Part shown: piece by piece, positions 32,980 to 41,350 of the stretch
How the letters are laid out: each line of letters opens with the position of its first letter
Position numbering within the stretch: position 1 is the stretch's first letter
Assembly (NCBI GenBank): GCA_016298185.1
Contig: JAEDDA010000008.1
Span: forward strand, 1-43,510
Source of the DNA: Bacilli bacterium
Lineage (GTDB): Bacteria; Bacillota_I; Bacilli_A; RFN20; CAG-826
DNA: 43,510 nt
Direction: 5' to 3'
Notes under the pieces: model-generated
Told to the model about the DNA's origin: nothing
Database searches by the model: none
The model's input: only the letters and a program-made list of their open reading frames with translations
Program-made: the position numbers and the translations under genes

Positions 32980-34182
32980 CTATTTAACTTTGATGTATTT
33001 GAAATTTGTGACTAAGGCAATACCATCTTTGCACTTTAATTGAACTTCACCATTGATTAATGGTCTGATGTATTCACGGAACGATTCATCCATTCTTGTG
33101 ACATCTTTCATCATGGATTGTGGAATTAAGCTAACAGCATTAGCAACTTTAGATAAGTCTTCGAGCTCGAAGGAAATCGTGTAAGGATTATTGTTTGTTC
33201 TCTTAAAGACAATCATTTTACCTGTTTCGCCGTTTAATGCAGTTCTGACAGCGATTTCACCAGTTTTGATGGCTTCTTCACGGTCGACTTTAGAAACAAA
33301 CACTGGGCATGCGCGTTGTGTGAGAGATAATTCGACTGCACGTGTAGGAAGATTTAATTTTTCTTCGACAATGCGGCATAATTCTGTGGCGGCACCACCT
33401 AATTGTGCGTGTCCGAATCCATCCACACGAACATTAGACATATCGCGTGGAATTTGTAAACCTTCGGAGATACAAATCATCGCATAGCCTTCACGTTCAT
33501 AGACTGCCTTAACATCGGCTAGGAATTGATCTAAGTCGAATTTATTTTCTGGTAAATAGAATAAGTGAGGCCTATTGCCTTCTGGTAACACGTCTGGTGC
33601 AGCTGTTAACCAACCAGCATCACGACCCATAATTTCCACTATGTGGATTTTACCAACTTTGAAGCAGCAAGCATCTTTAATTAATGCGTTTACTGTGTTA
33701 ATAACGAATTTAGCACAGCTTGGGAAACCCAAGGAGTGGTCTGTAGCGGCTAAGTCGTTATCAATTGTTTTTGGAACACCAACAACAACTATGTCTAAGC
33801 CTAATTGTTTGACGAGTAAGGATAACTTGTAGCAGGTATCCATAGAGTCATTGCCACCATTGACGAAGACATACTTGATTTCGTGTTTTTGTAAGTTGGC
33901 AATAATCTTTGCATAAATTGGATCATTAATGTCCTTAGGGAGTTTTCTTCTAGTAGTTCCTAAAATGCTACCTGGTGTTTGAAGCAACAATTCAATTTGT
34001 TCTTCATCTTCTAAACCGACATCAATAAGGTCGTCATCAATAAGACCTTCGATTCCGTGAACAGAACCGTAGATGTGGGTAATTTCTTCTGGGTGTCTCT
34101 TTGCTTCCTTAATAGCACCATAAAAAGATGTATTAATAACGGAAGTTGGTCCACCTGATTGAATATAAACCATGTTTTTCAT
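32980..34182 (-). CDS. pfp: Pyrophosphate-dependent 6-phosphofructokinase
   Basis: The enzyme phosphorylates fructose-6-phosphate. The phosphate donor is judged from two sites: PKTIDND has lysine where ATP-users have glycine, and the loop GGNDS has a bulky residue in place of the second glycine of ATP-dependent GGDGS. Both point to PPi as donor, with reversible reaction and no ATP cost. The substrate-binding MGRDAGWL is present. The 400-residue length suits this clade. It is the first gene of the atp operon, only five bases before atpI, with a TTGAAT-17-GATAAT promoter and AAGGAG upstream. Confidence 0.9.
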   Translation of the reverse strand: MKNMVYIQSGGPTSVINTSFYGAIKEAKRHPEEITHIYGSVHGIEGLIDDDLIDVGLEDEEQIELLLQTPGSILGTTRRKLPKDINDPIYAKIIANLQKHEIKYVFVNGGNDSMDTCYKLSLLVKQLGLDIVVVGVPKTIDNDLAATDHSLGFPSCAKFVINTVNALIKDACCFKVGKIHIVEIMGRDAGWLTAAPDVLPEGNRPHLFYLPENKFDLDQFLADVKAVYEREGYAMICISEGLQIPRDMSNVRVDGFGHAQLGGAATELCRIVEEKLNLPTRAVELSLTQRACPVFVSKVDREEAIKTGEIAVRTALNGETGKMIVFKRTNNNPYTISFELEDLSKVANAVSLIPQSMMKDVTRMDESFREYIRPLINGEVQLKCKDGIALVTNFKYIKVK

Positions 34183-34204
34183 ATATAAAGCTCCTTTTAA
34201 ACCA

Positions 34205-34238
34205 TCAATATTATCTCAATATTCTTTTGAATATTCAA
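34205..34238 (-). promoter_or_regulatory. pfp-atp operon promoter with inverted repeat in the spacer
   Basis: On the minus strand TTGAAT (34233-34238) and GATAAT (34210-34215) are 17 bases apart, with a TG one base before the -10 box. AATATTC (34218-34224) and GAATATT (34229-34235) form a perfect seven-base dyad around a TTTT centre, filling the space between the two boxes. A repressor site or a structural feature is possible. In the remaining intergenic stretch (34240-34405) I see nothing else but A+T-rich sequence. Confidence 0.7.
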
Positions 34239-34411
34239 TAAAAACAGGCGCAATCAAACGGCCATAGAAAATTACATATGAAAAAGATTTTGGCTTAGTT
34301 TTATCCTACTTATATTATTTTTTAGCTAAAGAAAATTTCTGTTTTTTTCATGTAGTTATCAACCATTAAAATATTGTTTTCATCTATTTAAATATAAAAC
34401 TAATTTTTTGT

Positions 34412-34426
34412 TTGATATAATATCAA
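34412..34426 (+). promoter_or_regulatory. Promoter of the uridine kinase-like gene, -10 inside a perfect dyad
   Basis: TTGATAT-A-ATATCAA is a perfect 7+1+7 palindrome that includes the extended -10 element TGATATAAT (hexamer 34416-34421). No convincing -35 box lies at the right distance. The leader is about 40 bases long and carries AAAGGAGA six bases before the ATG. Confidence 0.65.
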
Positions 34427-34468
34427 TGGTATCGTAAAATCTATATGCCAATTTGAAAGGAGACTTAT

Positions 34469-36106
34469 ATGTCATTTAATGTTACTTTTAACAAGGAAAC
34501 AAAAACTTACGACAAACCAATTACTGTATTAGAAGTTGTTGGTAATGATAAGGATATCATCTGCGCATACGTTAATAAACGTGTTCGTGAATTAACATAT
34601 GTCTTAGATAAAGATTCCGAAGTTGTCCCACTTACATGTAAAGATCGTGACGCCAAACCATCTTACGAAGCATCCCTTCGTTTCTTAGTGGCTATGGCCA
34701 TGCATAATATCAGACCAGATTTAGAGATTCGTTTCTCCTATAACATTTCTCGTTCTATCTTTATGCAAATAATAACACCAAATATGCATAGTAATATGCA
34801 AATGGTTAGAGATCTCGAAGAAGAAATGAAGAGAATCGTTGCTGCTGACTTACCTTTAGTAAGAAATATCGTCAACAAAGAAGAAGCCGCCAAAATCTTT
34901 GCTAAAGAAGGTTTTGAGGACAAAGTGAAAATCTTACAATATCGTCCTGAAAAGACCGCACACATTTACACATGTGGTGACTACAAGAACTATATGTACA
35001 ACCGTATGGTTCCAAGTACTGGCTATATTACAAAATGGAATCTTAAGTTCTATCATCCAGGCATCATCATTCAATATCCACGTCCAGAAGTAGGCGGCAC
35101 TATCCCACCATTCGAAGACGCGCCAACATTTGGTAAGACCTTAAAAACAGCTCACCAATGGGCGAAATCCACTGGATGTGATACCATTTATGGTATAAAC
35201 AAGAGAATTGAAACAGATGGTCCAATCGATTTCATTACTCTTTGCGAACAAAAACACAATCGTCAACTTTGTGAATTAGGACAAATGATTGAAGAAGACA
35301 AAGAAAACATTCGTTTAATTTGTATCGCTGGTCCTTCTTCCTCAGGCAAAACCACATTTGCTAACAGATTAAGAATTGAACTATTATCTCGTGGCTTAAA
35401 CCCAATCCGTATTTCTATGGATGACTACTACTTGCCAAGAAATCAAGCGCCAAAAGATGAAGATGGCAATCCAGACTTAGAAGACGTCAATGCGTTAGAT
35501 ATCAAATTATTTAACGAAAATATGGCGGACCTCATCGCTGGTGAAACTGTCCAACTTCCAAAATTCGATTTCAAACTTGGACACCGTGTTCCAGGAAGAA
35601 CATTAACAATTCCAAGCGATCAACCAATCATCATTGAGGGTATTCATGCCTTAAATGAAAAGATGACTACCTCAATTCCAAGTCACCAAAAATTCAAAAT
35701 CTTTATCGCTCCACAAGCTCAAGTCAATATCGATAACCACAACCCATTATCATTAACCGACTTACGTTTATTAAGAAGAATTATCCGTGACTATCGTACA
35801 CGTAACGCTTCTGCAGTCGATACAATGTCCATGTGGGCCAGTGTCCGTAGAGGTGAATTCAAATCCATCTACAACACACAAGAAGGCGCCAACTACGTTT
35901 ATAATTCCTTCTCCGCATTCGAATTATGCGCGGAAAAGAAATACGCAATGCCACTTCTTGAAAACATCGATACAGAAAACGAATACTTCCCTGTTGCTGA
36001 AAGATTAATCAGAATGCTCAAATTCTTCGATGATCTTCCAGATGAATGGGTCCCATGCAACTCCATTATCCGTGAATTTATCGGTGGCAGTTGCTACGAA
36101 GACTAA
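34469..36106 (+). CDS. Uridine kinase-like P-loop protein with TGS and ThrRS-like second domains
   Basis: The 545-residue protein has three parts: a TGS domain (about 1-60), a region like the second additional domain of threonyl-tRNA synthetase (about 61-240) and a uridine kinase/phosphoribulokinase-type domain from about residue 280 with Walker A GPSSSGKTT (288-296), MDDYYLPR and IIEGIHALN. Proteins with this layout are widespread in Clostridia and Thermotogales. The synthetase-like part lacks the HxxxH zinc-site residues expected for tRNA editing. A nucleoside kinase role is likely from the C-terminal domain, but the true substrate is not known. It has its own promoter and terminator. Confidence 0.88.
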   Translation: MSFNVTFNKETKTYDKPITVLEVVGNDKDIICAYVNKRVRELTYVLDKDSEVVPLTCKDRDAKPSYEASLRFLVAMAMHNIRPDLEIRFSYNISRSIFMQIITPNMHSNMQMVRDLEEEMKRIVAADLPLVRNIVNKEEAAKIFAKEGFEDKVKILQYRPEKTAHIYTCGDYKNYMYNRMVPSTGYITKWNLKFYHPGIIIQYPRPEVGGTIPPFEDAPTFGKTLKTAHQWAKSTGCDTIYGINKRIETDGPIDFITLCEQKHNRQLCELGQMIEEDKENIRLICIAGPSSSGKTTFANRLRIELLSRGLNPIRISMDDYYLPRNQAPKDEDGNPDLEDVNALDIKLFNENMADLIAGETVQLPKFDFKLGHRVPGRTLTIPSDQPIIIEGIHALNEKMTTSIPSHQKFKIFIAPQAQVNIDNHNPLSLTDLRLLRRIIRDYRTRNASAVDTMSMWASVRRGEFKSIYNTQEGANYVYNSFSAFELCAEKKYAMPLLENIDTENEYFPVAERLIRMLKFFDDLPDEWVPCNSIIREFIGGSCYED

Positions 36107-36122
36107 TCGTTAAGTTAAACAA

Positions 36123-36148
36123 AAAAGTGCAACGTTTGTTGCACTTTT
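36123..36148. terminator. Bidirectional terminator (uridine kinase-like gene / DUF5677-like gene)
   Basis: AAAAGTGCAAC pairs with GTTGCACTTTT around a GTTT loop, an 11-base perfect stem with A- and T-runs on its two sides. It lies between convergent genes ending at 36106 and 36167. Confidence 0.93.
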
Positions 36149-36166
36149 ATTTTACTTGTAAAATAA

Positions 36167-37285
36167 TTACTTTCTTTGTTGCCACGCTTTGAACTGCGCA
36201 ACTTCTCTTTTGTGAATATTGACGAGTTGTGCGTAATAAACACTTCGCATGTCAATATATCTTTTCATTTGTTCTTCACTCATATTCTTCGCGAATAATG
36301 AGAGGAACACTTTTTCTAAACGGAAGAATGATTCATATAAGGATAAGAGGGTAATAAAGAAGAAATATTCCTTATTGGAATAAATAAGCATAGGAGTGCT
36401 ATGAATGATCTCGCTAGACATTTCATAACGGGAAGAATACATAGATAATCCCGCTAGTCTTTCTAAGCCATCTCTGAAATTCAGTTTGAATTTTTCATCT
36501 TCTTTAACACCAGGAATATCATATAACCAACCGTATTCTATGTATTTCTTAATGTCTTTACTCTTTAAATCATAACCATGCATTTCTTCTTTCATGTCAT
36601 TAAAAATACGTGTTCCTTTTTCGTCTGTTGTATCGCCATTTTTAAAGACGATACCATATTGCATATGAATGAGGTAACGATTGATAAGTGGTTCTTTATA
36701 TTTATCTAAAAGTAAAAGTGTGCATTCGCATTCATGAAGTGTTCTCCAGTTAGAGAAAGCTTCAGTTTCATAACCCTCGGTAATGAGTTGCAAAATACAG
36801 CGAGAAATAGACACTGATTTAATGAGCAAGTCGGTGACTAAAGTCTGTTTTGGATCATTCTTTTGGTAGGTTGATAAAATATTGAGCATGAAGTTCAAAT
36901 ATAGATTCAAAGAAGAAACAGGTGGGATGAACTTATTAGCGAGTTTTCTTTCCGCATGGTTAAACATGGATAAGCTAAGATATTTATCACTAACTACAGA
37001 AGCGATCGATGTGATGTATTTTTCATCACTCGCCATCTTGGTTTTTTCTTCTTCAGTTTTGTTTTGGTTTGTGTAGGCGTATTCGCCAACACAATAATAG
37101 AGAATTTCAAATGGATTGACATTTCCAAGGCGTGGGAAAAATCCGCTTTCGATAAGGCTTTGAATACCTTCGTTAGCGGTTGTATAAATTTGATAGACAA
37201 CATCCTTGTTAATATTCTCAGAATTATTGAGCGTTTGAATAACAGCGTCGAATTGTTGTCTGTTTAAAATAGTAAAGTTTGCCAT
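36167..37285 (-). CDS. DUF5677-like helical protein
   Basis: The 372-residue protein is almost wholly alpha-helical with no signal peptide or membrane segment. The stretch from about residue 150 to 200 (ISRCILQLITEGYETEAF followed by RTLHECE) has the look of the DUF5677 family. No catalytic motif is visible to me. It is the last gene of the IMPACT-mrp-pepP-glpK operon, 35 bases after glpK, with AGGAGG before the ATG. The function is unknown. Confidence 0.6.
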   Translation of the reverse strand: MANFTILNRQQFDAVIQTLNNSENINKDVVYQIYTTANEGIQSLIESGFFPRLGNVNPFEILYYCVGEYAYTNQNKTEEEKTKMASDEKYITSIASVVSDKYLSLSMFNHAERKLANKFIPPVSSLNLYLNFMLNILSTYQKNDPKQTLVTDLLIKSVSISRCILQLITEGYETEAFSNWRTLHECECTLLLLDKYKEPLINRYLIHMQYGIVFKNGDTTDEKGTRIFNDMKEEMHGYDLKSKDIKKYIEYGWLYDIPGVKEDEKFKLNFRDGLERLAGLSMYSSRYEMSSEIIHSTPMLIYSNKEYFFFITLLSLYESFFRLEKVFLSLFAKNMSEEQMKRYIDMRSVYYAQLVNIHKREVAQFKAWQQRK

Positions 37286-37320
37286 ACTATTTCACCTCCT
37301 AATATAGGTAGGTTAACCCA

Positions 37321-38796
37321 TTATTTGAATTTTCTCGTCGCTTCAACAGCTTTTAACCATCCAGAATATTTGTTGTTGATGACCTCTGTGGACATCTGTG
37401 GTTTGAAGATTGCTTGGTAAGAATGGATGGATTTAATTTCCGCCAAGTCTTTATAGAAACCACTTGCTAAACCTGCTAAGTAAGCAACACCTAATGCGGT
37501 TGTTTCTAAGCAAGTTGGAAGCATAATATCAGTCTTTAAAATATCAGATTGGAATTGCATTAATAGTTTATTCTTAGTTGCGCCTCCATCAACTTTGAGA
37601 TTTTTAATTGCCCCTCCAGTTTCTTCCTTCATAATTTCAAAGACATCTTTGCATTGATAGGCAATAGCCTCTAAACAGGCTCTGATAAAATGATTTTTTG
37701 TGGTGCCTCTAGTGATGCCAAAGGCCGAACCTCTTGATTCATCATCCCAATATGGAGTGCCTAAACCAACGAATGCTGGCACGAAGTACATACCGTTTGT
37801 ATCTTTAACTTCCGCGGCGAACTTTTCGCTTTCTGCCGCGTCATGAAGCATTCTCATTTGGTCTCTTAACCATTGAACGACTGCGCCACCAACGAAAACA
37901 GAACCTTCTAAAGCATATGTGACTTTGTCACCAATTTGCCAAGCCACTGTAGTTAATAAACCATTCTTTGAATAAACTGGTTCATTTCCAGTATTTAATA
38001 ACATAAAACAACCTGTACCATAGGTATTTTTACTTTCGCCTTCTTCAAAACATGTTTGTCCGAATAATGCAGCTTGTTGGTCACCAGCCACACCACAAAT
38101 CTTCACTTTGTTAGAGAAGAAACTTGCGATTCCATATTGATAAGATGATGGGTATACCTTTGGTAACATAACTTTTGGTACGTTGAATAATTTTAGTAAT
38201 TCATCATCCCATTCGTTTGTATTAATGTTATATAACATTGTTCTACTAGCGTTTGTTGCGTCAGTAGCGTGAACTTTACCTTTAGTCATTTTATAGATGA
38301 GCCAGGAGTCCACTGTGCCGAATAATAATTCACCTTTTTCAGCGCGTTTTTGACCATTTGGAACGTGATCCAATATGAATCTAATCTTGCTTGCAGAGAA
38401 GTATGGATTAATTAATAATCCGGTCTTTTTGTGAATTAATTCTTTCTTGTCCTCGAACCTATCGCATATGTCCGCGGATTGACGTGATTGCCACACGACT
38501 GCGTGATAAACTGGTAAACCAGTTTTCTTGTCCCAGACAATTGAAGTTTCTCTTTGGTTAGTGATTCCTATGGAATCTACACTATCCATTGTGACATTTG
38601 CCTTAACGAGAACTTCGTTAACAACATCAATGACTGAAACCCAGATGCCTAACGCATCTAATTCCACCCATCCTCTATGTGGGAACAAGCATTCGATTTC
38701 TCTTTGGGCGATAGAACAAATATGTCCATCATAATCAAAGAGAATCGCACGGGTTGATGTAGTGCCTTGGTCAATAGAAAGAATGTATTTTTTCAT
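37321..38796 (-). CDS. glpK: Glycerol kinase
   Basis: GlpK makes glycerol-3-phosphate from glycerol and ATP. The 491-residue protein of the FGGY family has the N-terminal phosphate loop DQGTTSTRA, the glycerol-site segments NQRETSIVWDKKTG and DATNASRTM, and the C-terminal KVDGGATKN. The ATG at 38796 is chosen over an in-frame start at 38961, because the family begins with MKKYILSIDQ and AAAGGA lies upstream, directly after the pepP stop codon. No glycerol facilitator gene is nearby. Confidence 0.96.
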   Translation of the reverse strand: MKKYILSIDQGTTSTRAILFDYDGHICSIAQREIECLFPHRGWVELDALGIWVSVIDVVNEVLVKANVTMDSVDSIGITNQRETSIVWDKKTGLPVYHAVVWQSRQSADICDRFEDKKELIHKKTGLLINPYFSASKIRFILDHVPNGQKRAEKGELLFGTVDSWLIYKMTKGKVHATDATNASRTMLYNINTNEWDDELLKLFNVPKVMLPKVYPSSYQYGIASFFSNKVKICGVAGDQQAALFGQTCFEEGESKNTYGTGCFMLLNTGNEPVYSKNGLLTTVAWQIGDKVTYALEGSVFVGGAVVQWLRDQMRMLHDAAESEKFAAEVKDTNGMYFVPAFVGLGTPYWDDESRGSAFGITRGTTKNHFIRACLEAIAYQCKDVFEIMKEETGGAIKNLKVDGGATKNKLLMQFQSDILKTDIMLPTCLETTALGVAYLAGLASGFYKDLAEIKSIHSYQAIFKPQMSTEVINNKYSGWLKAVEATRKFK

Positions 38797-38797
38797 G

Positions 38798-40057
38798 TTA
38801 ATTTCCTTTCGTACGGAAGAGTTTTTCGATATCTTCAATTTCCTTTGGAATGCCTGCGGATAAAACCTCACAAGAGGATTCGTGGATGAGAATATCATCT
38901 TCAATACGAACACCAATTCCGAGGTCGGCAAAGTATAAGCCTGGTTCAACTGTAATAACATTACCTTCTTCTAATGGTTTTTCTCTATTAGATGCGTCGT
39001 GAGTATCTAAACCGAGATGGTGAGAAACGTTATGGAAATAAACTTTTCTAATATCGTCTTCTTCGTCTAAAAGTTCTAATCTCACACATTCATTCTTTAA
39101 GAATGTTTTTGCGTATTCTTGTAAATCAGCGATGGTTAATCCTGCGTGAGCGTATTCAATGACCGCTTTATTGCAGTTTAAGACCGCCTCATAAACTTTT
39201 TTCATATTTCCGGTAAAGACACCATCAACTGGAAAAGTACGGGAAATATCCGCACAATAACCATTGCTCTTATAGCCGAGATCAAAGAGGATTAATTCAC
39301 CACTTCTAACCGCGCAGTTTTGTGTTGGGTAATGTAAGCATGTGGCGTTTTTGCCTGAGCCGACAATTGTTGGGAATGATAACTTGCTTCTATTTTGACT
39401 TCTTCCGAAGAATTCGAAAATATCAGCGAGTTCATATTCCATAATACCTGGACGTAAAGAGAGGATTAATTTATTAATACCTAAATTTGTCGCCGCAATC
39501 GCATCTCTAATTTGTTCGATTTCATATGGTGATTTCACCATTCTTAAGGATGTGATAAATGGTTTCACATCTAATGTTGATAATTGAGGATATTTCGCTT
39601 CTAGTTCATCGCGTAGCATTGTTGTGCTTAAAGCATCAGAAATTTTAATTTCTGGTGATAAGTCTAAGTATAATGTGGCGATTGAACCATATTGGTTATT
39701 GGAATTTGTTAAAGCGAGATCAAGCATGTTGTCGAAGTTATCGCTTGAATAAACATTTGCAAGTCCGCTTAATTGTTCGGCTTCATCAAATGTTAGTCTT
39801 CTACCTGTCCACTTTTCTTTAACTTCGTTATATTCATCGATGAACAAATAGCATTTTCTTTCACCTAAGCCTTTAACCATCATAAGAACACTATGTTCTT
39901 GGGTAATGCCAGTTAAGTAGAAGAAAGAGTTATTAACGACAAATGGATATGTTTCATCTTCAGATGCTATTTTGCTAACGCCAGAAAAGATAACAGCAAC
40001 GGAATTTTCTTTCATCATCGCGAAGAGATTATCTCTTCTTCTTTCAAGCTCATTCAT
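38798..40057 (-). CDS. pepP: Xaa-Pro aminopeptidase (M24B)
   Basis: The enzyme removes an N-terminal residue before proline. The 419-residue protein has the creatinase-like N-terminal domain (about 1-165) and the pita-bread catalytic domain with the five metal ligands in place: two aspartates in LFDLGYKSNGYCADISRTF, the histidine in VSHHLGLDTHD and glutamates in VEPGLYF and RIEDD. It is located three bases after mrp and one base before glpK. Aminopeptidase P is favoured over prolidase by the N-terminal domain, but not with certainty. Confidence 0.9.
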   Translation of the reverse strand: MNELERRRDNLFAMMKENSVAVIFSGVSKIASEDETYPFVVNNSFFYLTGITQEHSVLMMVKGLGERKCYLFIDEYNEVKEKWTGRRLTFDEAEQLSGLANVYSSDNFDNMLDLALTNSNNQYGSIATLYLDLSPEIKISDALSTTMLRDELEAKYPQLSTLDVKPFITSLRMVKSPYEIEQIRDAIAATNLGINKLILSLRPGIMEYELADIFEFFGRSQNRSKLSFPTIVGSGKNATCLHYPTQNCAVRSGELILFDLGYKSNGYCADISRTFPVDGVFTGNMKKVYEAVLNCNKAVIEYAHAGLTIADLQEYAKTFLKNECVRLELLDEEDDIRKVYFHNVSHHLGLDTHDASNREKPLEEGNVITVEPGLYFADLGIGVRIEDDILIHESSCEVLSAGIPKEIEDIEKLFRTKGN

Positions 40058-40060
40058 ACA

Positions 40061-40882
40061 CTATTTCTCCTTTTTGATCGCTTCCACGACTGGAAGAATT
40101 TCATTAAGGACAACTTGTTCAACTTTACCAGAATCCACTAATGCGGTGTTTTCACTAACAAGTGGTAATTTAGCTAAGATATTGAAGTTCATCTCTTTTG
40201 AGAATTCTTCTAAATGGGATTCGCCAAATAATTTGATTTGTTTCCCACAGTCTGGGCAAACAAGGTAAGACATGTTTTCCACTACGCCTAAGACTTTGAT
40301 ATTCATCATATTAGCCATCTTGATAGCTTTTGTGACGATTAAACTCACTAAGTCTTGTGGAGATGTAACGATGATTAAATCATCGACTGGTAATTGTTGG
40401 AAAATTGTTAAAGCGACATCTCCAGTTCCTGGAGGCATATCGATTAATAAATAATCTAATTCTTCCCAAAGGACATCTTCATAGAATTGTTTGATAAGTC
40501 CACCGAGAAGTGGTCCTCTCCAAACGATTGGATCGGATTCATTTTCTAATAAGCAGTTCGCGGAAATGAGTTTGATACCACCATTACTGACTAATGGATA
40601 AATCAAATTATCTTCGCCATAAGCTTTGTCTTTAATACCAAATGCTTTTGGAATACTTGGGCCAGTGATATCAGCGTCTAAGATGCCGACTTTATAGCCT
40701 TGTCTATTTAAATAGACCGCTAAAAGGGATGTGATATAGGATTTACCGACACCACCTTTACCAGATAAAACACCAATGATCTTTTTGATTTTGCTACGAT
40801 CATTTAGTTTGGCTTTTTTGATTTCGTTTTCGCAGTTTCCTGATGAGCTGCAATTTGAACAATCATGATTGCATTCTGCCAT
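40061..40882 (-). CDS. mrp: Mrp/NBP35-family iron-sulfur carrier ATPase
   Basis: These P-loop ATPases bind and hand on iron-sulfur clusters. The 273-residue protein has an N-terminal cysteine set C4, C8, C11, C17 like eukaryotic Nbp35, the deviant Walker A GKGGVGKS (41-48), the DADITGPSIPK segment and a C-terminal CxxC (CPDC) that bridges the dimer cluster. No SUF genes are near it in the window. It sits between the IMPACT gene (12-base gap) and pepP. Confidence 0.93.
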   Translation of the reverse strand: MAECNHDCSNCSSSGNCENEIKKAKLNDRSKIKKIIGVLSGKGGVGKSYITSLLAVYLNRQGYKVGILDADITGPSIPKAFGIKDKAYGEDNLIYPLVSNGGIKLISANCLLENESDPIVWRGPLLGGLIKQFYEDVLWEELDYLLIDMPPGTGDVALTIFQQLPVDDLIIVTSPQDLVSLIVTKAIKMANMMNIKVLGVVENMSYLVCPDCGKQIKLFGESHLEEFSKEMNFNILAKLPLVSENTALVDSGKVEQVVLNEILPVVEAIKKEK

Positions 40883-40894
40883 AAAAGTTTCTCC

Positions 40895-41263
40895 TTATTC
40901 TATTCCTGCCGCTTTTAAGACTGCGACACCGGATTGGACATATGTTCTTAGAAGTCTTCCGGCTCCTAATAATGTTCCCCCGAAATATCTCACAACCACT
41001 AAAGCGGTTTTGTTTAAGTCTTTCTTCAAAAGAAGTTCCAATAGAGGTCTTCCGGCGGTGCCTTTAGGTTCTCTATCATCACACGACTTTGTTTTTTGAT
41101 CGATGCGATAGGCGTAGACAATATGTCTTGCTTTAGAATGTTCCTTTTGAAGTTTTGCTAATTCTTTTTTGAATTCTTCAGGACTATTAATAGGCATCAA
41201 AATGGCAATGAATTTTGATTTCATTACTTCTGTTGTTGCTGTATAAGTTCCTGTTAATTCCAT
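40895..41263 (-). CDS. YigZ/IMPACT-family protein, N-terminal domain only
   Basis: The 122-residue protein matches the UPF0029 domain of IMPACT/YigZ, with the signature DDREPKGTAGRPLLELL and VVVRYFGGTLLGAGRL. Most bacterial members are about 200 residues and continue with a DUF1949 domain; that part is missing here and the frame ends soon after the signature. The start at 41263 is preferred over 41281 because the promoter TTGGTC-18-TATGTT predicts transcription from about 41275. No strong ribosome binding site precedes it. Function is not settled; the eukaryotic relative regulates translation. Confidence 0.85.
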   Translation of the reverse strand: MELTGTYTATTEVMKSKFIAILMPINSPEEFKKELAKLQKEHSKARHIVYAYRIDQKTKSCDDREPKGTAGRPLLELLLKKDLNKTALVVVRYFGGTLLGAGRLLRTYVQSGVAVLKAAGIE

Positions 41264-41281
41264 TTTTCTTAGCGGTAGCAT

Positions 41282-41311
41282 AACATAAAGTTATTGCTAC
41301 AAATTGACCAA
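41282..41311 (-). promoter_or_regulatory. Promoter of the IMPACT-mrp-pepP-glpK operon
   Basis: On the minus strand TTGGTC (41306-41311) and TATGTT (41282-41287) are 18 bases apart, predicting a start near 41275. The 5' leader would be about 12 bases. Confidence 0.5.
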
Positions 41312-41350
41312 TATTTAGTGTATAGTTTTTTCTATAAGAAAGAAACAAAA

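Noticed and set aside
34240..34405. Riboswitch or small RNA in the pfp/uridine kinase gap
   Set aside because: The stretch is A+T-rich with no stable helices or known aptamer core that I can see.
41304..41326. Promoter TTGACC...TATAGT for the CPBP protease gene
   Set aside because: The two boxes are only 11 bases apart, too close for sigma-A. The TTGACC overlaps the minus-strand promoter instead.
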